A program made the position numbers and the translations under genes. From contig JBDHTL010000012.1 in the NCBI GenBank assembly GCA_039808645.1, positions 1 through 42,096 on the forward strand: a stretch of 42,096 nucleotides of DNA, in the 5' to 3' direction. The notes under the pieces are model-generated. The model was not told where the DNA came from. It was given only the letters and a program-made list of their open reading frames with translations, and ran no database searches. Positions 32,595 to 39,983 of this stretch are shown here, one piece after another. Position 1 is the stretch's first letter. Every line of letters starts with the position of its first letter. The DNA comes from JAJXWB01 sp039808645. Lineage in GTDB: Bacteria > Pseudomonadota > Alphaproteobacteria > Rhizobiales > Beijerinckiaceae.

Positions 32595-32960
32595 TCAGAT
32601 CAGTCCGATCTCCTCGAATTTCGAGCGGACGATCTGACGGTCGAACGGCTTCATGATGTATTCGTCGGCGCCGGCGTGCATGGCGCGGGCGATCTGAGAT
32701 ACGTCGTTTTCCGTCGTGCAGAAGACGACCTTCGGCTTCGAGCCGCCCGGCATGCGGCGCAGCTTCTGGAGGAATTCGAAGCCGTCCATGACGGGCATGT
32801 TCCAGTCGAGCAGGATGCCGTCCGGCATGGCCGCGCCGCAGGCGTCCAGCGCCTCTCGCCCGTCGTTGGCCTCGGTGGTCGCAAATCGCATCGAGCCGAG
32901 GATGCGCCGCGCGATCTTTCGAATGACGGCTGAATCGTCGACGACCAGTATTTGTTTCAT
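32595..32960 (-). CDS. cheY: CheY-type single-domain response regulator
   Basis: A 121-residue receiver: acidic pair in LVVDDSAVIRK, phospho-acceptor Asp52 in LLDWNMPVMDG, Thr in FCTTEND and Lys in IMKPFD. It lacks an output domain, so it acts by binding a partner such as the flagellar switch or a kinase. Its ATG overlaps the cheW stop (ATGA). A DivK-like role is an alternative given the setting, but the operon position favours chemotaxis. Confidence 0.9.
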   Translation of the reverse strand: MKQILVVDDSAVIRKIARRILGSMRFATTEANDGREALDACGAAMPDGILLDWNMPVMDGFEFLQKLRRMPGGSKPKVVFCTTENDVSQIARAMHAGADEYIMKPFDRQIVRSKFEEIGLI

Positions 32961-33502
32961 AGGCTGACTCCGGAATGACCGTTCGCGGATGGCTGGGCTG
33001 GAAGGCGCGCGGACAGGGCTCCCGCGCGCATGTCGAACAATGCGTCGACGTCGAGAATCGGCAGTATGCCGCCTGCCGTGCGGTAATAGGCGGCCGTCAG
33101 GCGCGCGCGGTCGTCGTGAATGTGACGCGGCGAGGAAATGCGTTCCTGCTCCTCGCATTCGATCGCGTCGCCGACGGAATCGACGATGAGCGCGAAGGTC
33201 TCGCCGCGACGCTCGACGGCGACGGCGAGCGCGCTGGTCGCGCCGCCGTTCGAGAGCAGGCCGAGGCGCTTTTCGAGGCTGAGCGCGACGACGATCTTGC
33301 CGCGCAGGTTGACGAGGCCGGCGACGTCGGTCGGACCGAGAGGCACGGGGGTCACGGCCTGCAGGCGAAAGATCGTCTGGACGGCGTCGACCGGCAGGCC
33401 GAACAATTGCCCGGCGGCCTGGACCGTGAAGAAGCCGCGGCGCGCGTCCGCGCCAGGAGCGGGCGGCGCCGTCGGGGCGAGGGCCTGGGACATGCCGTTC
33501 AT
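32957..33502 (-). CDS. cheW: chemotaxis coupling protein
   Basis: Links chemoreceptors to CheA. 181 residues: about 22 low-complexity N-terminal residues, then the CheW beta-barrel (FTVQAAGQLFGLPVDAVQTI, VAGLVNLRGKIVVALSL, LIVDSVGDAIECEEQE), ending with a Ser/Pro-rich tail. Start at 33502 overlaps the cheA stop (ATGA); a second ATG at 33493 is also possible. It is longer than typical CheW (about 150-165) because of the two tails. Confidence 0.92.
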   Translation of the reverse strand: MNGMSQALAPTAPPAPGADARRGFFTVQAAGQLFGLPVDAVQTIFRLQAVTPVPLGPTDVAGLVNLRGKIVVALSLEKRLGLLSNGGATSALAVAVERRGETFALIVDSVGDAIECEEQERISSPRHIHDDRARLTAAYYRTAGGILPILDVDALFDMRAGALSARLPAQPSANGHSGVSL

Positions 33503-36141
33503 GCGGCCGCTCCCGCCAGGACCTTGTCCTCGAGCGCCTCGCCGCCGAGCGCCGTCTCGCCGAGCGCGTCGGCGAGCGTGTCCAGAAGCGCGCGCCGGTC
33601 GAACTTGCCGGCGGCGGCGTCGATGCCGGCGGCGCGCGCGGCCTTGGTCGTCTTGTCGCTGGTCTGCGCGACGAGGGCGATGATCGGGATGCTCGCGCAA
33701 CCGGCCATGGCCCGCAATTCGCGCGCGAACGTGTAGCCGTCGACGTCGGGCATGTCGATGTCGGTGACGACGGCGTCGAACTGCGCGCCCTTGTCGATGA
33801 GCGCCAGCGCCTCCCGCGCGCTTGCCAGCGTCGTCGTCTGGTAGCCCGCCGCCGACAGGACCGGCGTCAGCATGTCGCGGAAGAACTGGCGGTCGTCGAC
33901 GAGCAGGACCTTGAACTTGCGATTGACGCCGCGCGACACCGAGCCCGGCCGCGCGATGCGGATGAAGTGCGTGAGGTCGAGCAGTTCGGCGACCGAACCG
34001 CCGAATTCGGCGGTGCCGATCACGCCCGGCGCGCCCTGCGCGATCTGGATTTCGAGCGGATCCTCGACGATGTCGATGATCTCGTCGACCAGCAGGCCCA
34101 TGGTTTCGCCGCCATAGCCGATGACCAGCACCGGCTGGTTGGCGTGCGTCGGCTCGACGCCGTCGGCCGCCGGAAGGAGCGGCATGAGCTGGCCGCGATG
34201 ACGCAGCACGTAGCCCGCGCCGGTCTGTTCGATCGCGGCCGTGTCGACGCTCTCGATGCGGGTGATGAGCGACAGGGGCAGGGCCTTGCGCGCGCCGTGC
34301 CCCGCGCGCAGCAGAACGACGCGCGTGCGCGCCTGGCGCGGGGCAATCGAGACATCGACGCGCGCGTCGCGATAGGAGGCCGCCCGCTCGATGCCGAGCG
34401 TTTCGGCGATGCCGCCGGAATCGAGAATGAGCACGACCGAGCCGTCGCCGAGGATCGTCTGGCCGGAATAGACCTTGAGATGGGCGAGCGGGGAGCCCAG
34501 CGGCTTGACGACGATTTCCTGCACGTCCTCGACCGCCTGGACGATCAGCCCGAAGGTCGCCGAGGCCACGCGCATGACGACGACCAGCCGCTCGTCGTCG
34601 GCGCCTGCTTCCATCGGCGCGACGGCGAGAAGATCGTGGAGGTCGGCGACGGGCACGACCTCGTTGCGCAGGCGCAGCATGGGCGCGCCCTGGACGACCT
34701 CGATCTTGTGCTCCGATTCCGGGCCGACGGAGACAGCCTCGACGACGCCGGCCTGCGGCAGGGCGAAGCGCTGGCCGCCGGCGGCGACGATCAGCGCGGG
34801 CGCGATGGCGAGCGTGAGCGGAATGCGGATCAGCAGCCGCGTGCCGGAGCCCGGGCGCGAGGCGACCGCGACGACGCCGCCGATCGCCTGGATGTTCTCG
34901 CGAACGACGTCGAGGCCGACGCCGCGGCCGGAAACGCTGGTGACGGCGCGCGCGGTCGAGAAGCCCGGAACGAAGATGAAGCGCGCGATCTCGTCGGGCG
35001 ACATGGCGGCGAGCTCCTGCTCGGTCGCCAGCTCCAGCGCCGCGGCCTTGCGGCGGATCGCCTCGAAATCGAGGCCGCGCCCGTCGTCGAGAACCTCGAT
35101 CGAAATCTGGCCGGCCTCGTGCGAAGCCGAGACGCGGATGACGCCGGTTTCCGGCTTGCCCGCCCGCACGCGGTCGGCGGGCGTCTCGAGGCCGTGATCC
35201 GCGCAATTGCGGATCATGTGCGTCAAGGGATCGCGGATCTGCTCGAGGATCTGCCGGTCGAGTTCGGTTTCGGCGCCTTCGACGACGAGATCGATCTTCT
35301 TGCCGAGTTCGACGGCGAGTTCGCGCACGAGTCGCGGCAGCGCGCCGAAGATGCGGCTCATCGGCTGCATGCGCGCGCGCATGACCGCGTCCTGCAGGTC
35401 GGTCGCCACGGCCGAGAGGCGCTGCAATGCGCCCTTCACCGCCTCGTCGGTGTTGGAGCGCGTCACTTCGGTGAGCTGGTTGCGCGTCAGCACCAGTTCC
35501 GAGACGAGCAGCATCAGGGATTCGAGCGCGTCGACGGCGACGCGGATCGTGTCGGCGCGCAGCGGCCGCACATGCTCGCCGTGAATGGGCTCGCCGCCGT
35601 TTGTGGCTTCGGGCGCCTGCGCGACGGAGGTCGCGATCTCCGCCGTCGGCGGAAGCGGCGTCGGCTCGACGGCCGTCGGCTCGGCGCAGACGGGCTCCGC
35701 AGGCGGGGCGGCGTCCTGCGCGTCCGCCGGTTCCGGCCGCGGTGCGGATGCAGGCGCGCCGGCCGTCATCGAGGCGGCGTGCGTCGCCAGCGCGGCGATG
35801 AGCTGCGCGTCGTCGCCCTGCGGCTCTTCGCCCTTCTCCTCGATGTCGCCGAGGATCGACTTGATGCGGTCGATCGTGGAGAGAATGAGCGTGACGGTTT
35901 CGGGATTGGCCGGCGCGCGTTCGCGCAGGCGTCCGATGAGATTTTCGGCGGCGTGCGTCACGCGCGCGAGGCGCGCGAGACCGAGAAAGCCGCAGGTGCC
36001 CTTGATCGTGTGTACGAGGCGGAAAATGCTCGAGATCATTTCCGCGTCGGACGGGTCGCGCTCGAGACGCACGAGCTGTTCGCCCGCCGCATCGATGTGC
36101 TCGGCCGTCTCGACCAGGAAATCCCTGAGAATGTCGTCCAT
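33499..36141 (-). CDS. cheA: hybrid chemotaxis histidine kinase with receiver domain
   Basis: An 880-residue CheA. Domains: Hpt at 1-105 with phospho-acceptor His44 (FRLVHTIKGTCGFLG), an Ala/Pro-rich linker to about 190, dimerisation (RADTIRVAVDALESLMLLVSE), HATPase (LTHMIRNCADHGLETP; EVLDDGRGLD; GVGLDVVREN), two CheW-like stretches (about 435-575 and 590-725), and a C-terminal receiver (VLLVDDRQFFRDML; DAVVTDIDMPDVDG; KFDRRALLDTL). The typical P2 CheY-binding domain is not evident. The extra receiver resembles FrzE-type hybrids and could act as phosphate sink. No chemoreceptor gene is in the window. The promoter region holds a CtrA-type box. Confidence 0.95.
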   Translation of the reverse strand: MDDILRDFLVETAEHIDAAGEQLVRLERDPSDAEMISSIFRLVHTIKGTCGFLGLARLARVTHAAENLIGRLRERAPANPETVTLILSTIDRIKSILGDIEEKGEEPQGDDAQLIAALATHAASMTAGAPASAPRPEPADAQDAAPPAEPVCAEPTAVEPTPLPPTAEIATSVAQAPEATNGGEPIHGEHVRPLRADTIRVAVDALESLMLLVSELVLTRNQLTEVTRSNTDEAVKGALQRLSAVATDLQDAVMRARMQPMSRIFGALPRLVRELAVELGKKIDLVVEGAETELDRQILEQIRDPLTHMIRNCADHGLETPADRVRAGKPETGVIRVSASHEAGQISIEVLDDGRGLDFEAIRRKAAALELATEQELAAMSPDEIARFIFVPGFSTARAVTSVSGRGVGLDVVRENIQAIGGVVAVASRPGSGTRLLIRIPLTLAIAPALIVAAGGQRFALPQAGVVEAVSVGPESEHKIEVVQGAPMLRLRNEVVPVADLHDLLAVAPMEAGADDERLVVVMRVASATFGLIVQAVEDVQEIVVKPLGSPLAHLKVYSGQTILGDGSVVLILDSGGIAETLGIERAASYRDARVDVSIAPRQARTRVVLLRAGHGARKALPLSLITRIESVDTAAIEQTGAGYVLRHRGQLMPLLPAADGVEPTHANQPVLVIGYGGETMGLLVDEIIDIVEDPLEIQIAQGAPGVIGTAEFGGSVAELLDLTHFIRIARPGSVSRGVNRKFKVLLVDDRQFFRDMLTPVLSAAGYQTTTLASAREALALIDKGAQFDAVVTDIDMPDVDGYTFARELRAMAGCASIPIIALVAQTSDKTTKAARAAGIDAAAGKFDRRALLDTLADALGETALGGEALEDKVLAGAAA

Positions 36142-36225
36142 CAGTCCGCCCAGACGCGAAGCCGGACGGATCCGGCTTCAACACCGGCGCGCACGCGCGC
36201 CGCTGGCGGAACTATGAAAGCGTTG

Positions 36226-36242
36226 GGTTAAGGGAGGATTGA
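36226..36242 (-). promoter_or_regulatory. CtrA-type box upstream of the che operon
   Basis: On the minus strand TCAA-TCCTCCC-TTAACC, one mismatch to TTAA-N7-TTAACC, lies 85-101 bp before the cheA ATG, in the short gap after the chpT stop. It suggests CtrA control of cheA-W-Y-B-R. Confidence 0.6.
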
Positions 36243-36256
36243 AATCCGCCCCCCGA

Positions 36257-36952
36257 TCACGCCGCGTCGCTGGCCGCCGGCGCCTCTTCTTCGGCTGCGG
36301 GCTTCGCCGCTGCGGCGGCGCGCAACGTCACGCATTCCGGCGCGGTCGACAGATCGACGCCGAAGCCGATCTCGCGCGCGACGAGACCGGTGTAATAGGC
36401 CTGGATGCCGTGGGCGTCGACGGAGCCGCCTTCCGGCGTTCCCGCGAGCAGCAGCGGCACGTGAGCGGCGACGCGCGCATTGGTTCCCTTGGATTCGACC
36501 GACAGGCTCGCGCCCTCGTCGGCGATCGTCACGGCGATGACGCCGCCGCGCGGCACGGCGGCTGCGGCGATCAGGCACATGTTGAGGACGAGCTTGACCT
36601 TGTTCTTGGGCAGCAGAATGCGCGGGGCGTTCCACTCGAGTTTCGTGCGCTCGTCGGCGATCAGGCCGCGCGCGACGTTCTCGGCGTCGCCGGTGTCGAT
36701 GGCGGCGCCCGCCGAGCCGGCGGCGCCGAAGGCGAGGCGGCAGAACTGCAGGCGGGCCGACGCGGTGCGGGCGCTCTTCTTGATCAGGTCGAGCGCGAAG
36801 GTCCGCATGTCCGGGTCCTTCTCGTCCTCCAGCACTTCGAGACCGTTGACGATGGCGCCGACCGGCGAGATCACGTCATGGCAGACGCGCGAGCAGAGCA
36901 GGGCGGCAAGATCGAGCGGAGCGAGCGAGAAGACGGAGGCTTGTTCGGTCAT
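36257..36952 (-). CDS. chpT: histidine phosphotransferase ChpT
   Basis: Shuttles phosphate from the CckA kinase to CtrA and CpdR. 231 residues: a two-helix bundle with the phospho-acceptor His25 in LCSRVCHDVISPVGAIVNGLE, then a degenerate ATPase-like domain lacking nucleotide-binding motifs (KVKLVLNMCLIAAAAVPRGG) and GIQAYYTGLVARE, all typical of ChpT. The C-terminal Ala/Glu-rich tail is low complexity. Start 36952 begins MTEQASVFSLAPLDL; ribosome site weak. Its position beside the che operon and near ctrA puts source and target of the relay together. Confidence 0.94.
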   Translation of the reverse strand: MTEQASVFSLAPLDLAALLCSRVCHDVISPVGAIVNGLEVLEDEKDPDMRTFALDLIKKSARTASARLQFCRLAFGAAGSAGAAIDTGDAENVARGLIADERTKLEWNAPRILLPKNKVKLVLNMCLIAAAAVPRGGVIAVTIADEGASLSVESKGTNARVAAHVPLLLAGTPEGGSVDAHGIQAYYTGLVAREIGFGVDLSTAPECVTLRAAAAAKPAAEEEAPAASDAA

Positions 36953-37135
36953 GGGGCGATCCGGAATGGGTTGACGCGGGCTCGGCGACCGAAGGGACGC
37001 CGCACGGAAGGCGCTACGCGGACGCGGCTCGATATACGGCGCAGCGGGCCGCGAATCGTTTCGCGTCATGCGCGAATCGAGAGATATCCCGCCGCCGCGC
37101 CGCTGCAAAGCGCCGCCAGAGTGCGGGTTCGCCCG

Positions 37136-37151
37136 TTAACGCTGCGTTAAC
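37136..37151. promoter_or_regulatory. perfect CtrA box between chpT and cysQ
   Basis: TTAA-CGCTGCG-TTAAC matches the CtrA consensus exactly, and reads as consensus on the other strand too (GTTAAC flanks on both sides). It is 52 bp before the cysQ-like ATG and about 184 bp before the chpT ATG. Two GANTC sites (37053-37057 and 37074-37078) lie on the chpT side. Control of chpT by CtrA would close a feedback loop. Confidence 0.7.
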
Positions 37152-37202
37152 GCCGTCTCTCGCGCGCTTGATCGATCGCGCCGGAATGTGCATGTCAGGC
37201 GC

Positions 37203-38036
37203 ATGAGCCAGACGCAGACGCCGCCGACCGACGCCGAACGCGACGCCGCCGCGCAGGCCTTCGCGCGCATCGCGCTGGCCGCCGGCCAGGCCGTCATGGA
37301 GGTCTACGCCGGCGAATGCGCGGCGCGCGTCAAGGCCGATTCCAGTCCGGTGACCGAGGCGGACGTGCGCGCCGAAGCCGTCATTCTCGCGCGACTGGCC
37401 GCCGAATTTCCCGGCCTTCCGGTCGTCGCCGAGGAATCGGCGGCGCGCGGCGTCGTGCCGCTGTGCGGCTCTCGGTTCATCCTGGTCGACCCGCTGGACG
37501 GGACGCGCGAGTTCCTGGCGCGCAACGACGAATTCACCGTCAATATCGCCCTCATCGACAGGGGCGTTCCGGTCGCCGGCGTCGTCTACGCGCCCGCGCT
37601 TTCCAAACTCTGGTTCGGCGGGGCTGCGGCCTGGTCCTGCGCGGCGACGCCCGGGGGCGACCTGCCGCCGGCTTCGGCATGGCGGAAGATTTCGGCGCGC
37701 AAGCCGCCGGCGGAGGGGCTCGTGGCGCTCTGCAGCCGCTCGCACGGCGACGCCGGAACCGAAGCTTTCCTGGCGGGCCACAAGATCGTCGGCCGGGTCA
37801 ACGCCGGCTCGTCGCTGAAGTTCTGCCTGATCGCGCAGGGCGAGGCCGATGTCTACCCGCGCTTCGGGCCGACGATGGAATGGGACATAGCCGCCGGCGA
37901 AGCCGTGCTGCGGGCCGCCGGCGGGCGGGTCCTGACGCCGGAAGGCGAGGCGCTGGGCTACGGCAAGGCGGCGGAGGGATTCCGCAACGGCTTCTTTGTC
38001 GCCTGGGGCAAGGGCGCCGAGGGCAAGGCGGGCTGA
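37203..38036 (+). CDS. cysQ: 3'(2'),5'-bisphosphate nucleotidase / inositol phosphatase family (CysQ-like)
   Basis: Mg2+-dependent, Li+-sensitive-type phosphatase of 277 residues that would dephosphorylate PAP from sulfate assimilation. Metal site: VVAEESA, DPLDGTREF (CysQ form; inositol phosphatases have DPIDGTxNF) and WDIAAGEAVLRAAGG. NAGSSLKFCLIAQGEADVYPR is also CysQ-typical. A histidinol-phosphatase or inositol phosphatase cannot be fully excluded. Start 37203 has AGG upstream; the GTG at 37188 is less likely. No cys genes are next to it. Confidence 0.88.
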   Translation: MSQTQTPPTDAERDAAAQAFARIALAAGQAVMEVYAGECAARVKADSSPVTEADVRAEAVILARLAAEFPGLPVVAEESAARGVVPLCGSRFILVDPLDGTREFLARNDEFTVNIALIDRGVPVAGVVYAPALSKLWFGGAAAWSCAATPGGDLPPASAWRKISARKPPAEGLVALCSRSHGDAGTEAFLAGHKIVGRVNAGSSLKFCLIAQGEADVYPRFGPTMEWDIAAGEAVLRAAGGRVLTPEGEALGYGKAAEGFRNGFFVAWGKGAEGKAG

Positions 38037-38044
38037 GGTCGGCG

Positions 38045-38061
38045 TCAACTCTTCGTTAACC
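38045..38061 (+). promoter_or_regulatory. CtrA-type box upstream of eipA
   Basis: TCAA-CTCTTCG-TTAACC, one mismatch to the consensus, lies 123 bp before the DUF1134 gene and 9 bp after the cysQ stop. Direct activation of eipA by CtrA is reported in Brucella, so the site fits a known regulatory link. Confidence 0.65.
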
Positions 38062-38183
38062 ATGCGCGCGCAGGGTGGCCGGCTAGGACGGGGCGCCTCG
38101 ACTTCAGTGCGGTCGCGCCACGGGTTCACCATTTTCCGGCGGCAGATTCGTCGAAACGGCGGCTGCGGCGAGAGGAGCGGGCG

Positions 38184-38756
38184 ATGACGACACGTCGCGA
38201 GATTTTGATCCAGGCCCTTGGCGCGGCCGCGCTGGCGGCGACGCCGGCTCGCGCGTTCGCACGCGAGCAGCCCGGCCAGTTCTCCTCCAACGAAGTGGTC
38301 GACAGCGGTCACCGCTTCTTCGGTTCCGTGTCGCGCGGACTGGCGCAGGGCATCGAGAAAGCGACCAAGCGCTGGGGCCGGCCGAACGCCTATATCCTCG
38401 GCCAGGAGGGCTCGGGCGCCTTCATCGGCGGCCTGCGCTACGGCGAGGGCCAGATGTACACGCGCAACGCCGGCGACCGGAAAGTCTACTGGCAGGGGCC
38501 CTCGATCGGATTCGACGTGGGCGCGGACGGCGACCGGACGATGATGCTGGTCTACAACCTGCCGGCGGTCGAAGGCATCTATCGCCGCTTCGGCGGACTC
38601 GACGGCTCGGCCTATCTCGTCGGCGGCTTCGGCTTCACGGCGCTCACGGCCGATCAGGTCGTCGTCGTGCCGATCCGCTCCGGCGTCGGCGCGCGGCTCG
38701 GTCTCAGTCTTGGCTATCTGAAGTTCACGCCGACCTCGACCTGGAATCCCCTCTGA
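38184..38756 (+). CDS. eipA: EipA-like periplasmic envelope protein (DUF1134)
   Basis: A 190-residue exported protein. The N-terminus TRREILIQALGAAALAATPARAFA is a signal peptide with an arginine pair before the hydrophobic core, so Tat export is possible. The mature part matches DUF1134: YILGQEGSGAFIGGLRYGEG, VYWQGPSIGFDVGADGDR, FGGLDGSAYLVGGFGF and the end YLKFTPTSTWNPL. EipA of Brucella adopts a small beta-barrel and supports envelope integrity. A CtrA-type box lies upstream. It is followed by a coiled-coil membrane protein on the same strand. Confidence 0.9.
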   Translation: MTTRREILIQALGAAALAATPARAFAREQPGQFSSNEVVDSGHRFFGSVSRGLAQGIEKATKRWGRPNAYILGQEGSGAFIGGLRYGEGQMYTRNAGDRKVYWQGPSIGFDVGADGDRTMMLVYNLPAVEGIYRRFGGLDGSAYLVGGFGFTALTADQVVVVPIRSGVGARLGLSLGYLKFTPTSTWNPL

Positions 38757-38879
38757 TTCAGCGGCCGCGCCGGTTTTCGACGGTGCGGCGAAGGGATCGC
38801 GCGTGCGCCGTGACGCTTTACCTGCGCGGCGACGCCGTGGCATGGTCGCGCGCTTCCGGTCGGCTGGGACATTGCCGTT

Positions 38880-39965
38880 TTGATCGAACAGATCATGATT
38901 TTCATGCTCGGCGCCCTGTCCGCCGGGCTGCTGGCGCTTCTGATGCTGCCGGCTTTCTGGCGAAGGGCCCTGCGGCTGACGCGCCGGCGCCTCGAAATGC
39001 TGATGCCGCTGTCGATGGACGAGGTGGTCGCGGAGCGCGATCTCCTGCGCGCCGAATTCGCGGCGGAGAAGCGCCGCCTCGAGCAGCGGATGGAGGCGCA
39101 GGCCGAGACGCAGGCGCAGGAACTCGTCGAACTCGGACGCCGCGCCACCGAAATCGTCGGCCTGCAGAACGACCTGTCGAAATTGCGCGGCGAACATGCC
39201 GATCTCAACGCCCGCCACGACATGGCCGTGCGCGACCTCGCCGAAGCCAACGGCGAGCGCAGCGCGCTGATCGTCGAACTGAACGATGCGACGGGGCTGC
39301 ATCAGGATATCCGCGCGCGGCATGACGCCCTGTCCGCGGCGCACGAGGCGCTGCAGAGCCTCGCGGATGATCGCCGGATCGCGATCGTCGGGCTGGAAAC
39401 CAAGCAGGAAGGCCTTCTGGCGCGCATCGCCGGCCTGGAGAGCGAGGTGGAAGCGCATGCGCGCACGGCCCGCAACGAGACGGAGCGCGCACTCGGCCTG
39501 AGCGAAGAGCGCGAACTTCTGCTGAAGGACGTGCGGTCGGCCGAACAGATGACGCAGGCCGCGCAGGCGCGGTTCGAGGCCGAGCGCGACCGGATCGCGC
39601 AGATGCAGGCCGAGGTCGAGACGGCGCGCGCCGATCTCGACGCCGCCCGCGAGGCGCAGCGGCAGGCCGAGCGCGCGCGCGATGCCGCCGTCGGCGAGAG
39701 GGACGTGGCGAAGCGCGAAATCGACGATCTCGGCCAGCGGCTGGCCGCGCAGCGGGAGGAGGCGAGGGCTGCGGAACGCGCGGCCGCCGATCGCGTCGAG
39801 GAATTGCGCGCCGAGATCGCGCGCCTGACCGGCGCCCTGGCGGCGGCCCGCGAGGCGCGCGGCGGCGGCGACGCCGACATCGCGCAATTGCGCGAGGCGA
39901 TCGCGGATATCGGCGCGCGCGTCGCGCGCATGGGGCCCGACAGCGAAGCGCGCAAGCAGCAGTGA
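38880..39965 (+). CDS. membrane-anchored coiled-coil protein
   Basis: A 361-residue protein of no recognised function. Residues 1-30 hold one membrane helix (FMLGALSAGLLALLMLPAFW), then the basic segment RRALRLTRRRLEML marks the cytoplasmic side, and from about 50 to 335 it is a nearly unbroken coiled coil of Ala/Arg/Glu heptads. The opening to about residue 70 (LTRRRLEMLMPLSMDEVVAERD) looks like the conserved part. Start: a TTG at 38880 fits the frame with GGGAC upstream; an ATG five codons later (38895) is the alternative. Position after eipA hints at an envelope or cell-shape role, which is inference. Confidence 0.8.
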   Translation: MIEQIMIFMLGALSAGLLALLMLPAFWRRALRLTRRRLEMLMPLSMDEVVAERDLLRAEFAAEKRRLEQRMEAQAETQAQELVELGRRATEIVGLQNDLSKLRGEHADLNARHDMAVRDLAEANGERSALIVELNDATGLHQDIRARHDALSAAHEALQSLADDRRIAIVGLETKQEGLLARIAGLESEVEAHARTARNETERALGLSEERELLLKDVRSAEQMTQAAQARFEAERDRIAQMQAEVETARADLDAAREAQRQAERARDAAVGERDVAKREIDDLGQRLAAQREEARAAERAAADRVEELRAEIARLTGALAAAREARGGGDADIAQLREAIADIGARVARMGPDSEARKQQ

Positions 39966-39983
39966 GCGCCGCGCGCCCGCGGG

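Noticed and set aside
32595..32960. divK in place of cheY
   Set aside because: It is translationally coupled to cheW within the che operon. Sequence by eye fits a generic single-domain receiver and gives no support for DivK in particular.
33967..36231. Long plus-strand open frame (754 codons) across the cheA region
   Set aside because: It is antisense to a clear CheA gene; its translation is Arg/Asp/Gly-rich without domains, as expected from GC-rich shadow frames.
37188..37202. Upstream GTG start for the cysQ-like gene
   Set aside because: It adds five residues without conservation, while the ATG at 37203 has AGG upstream.
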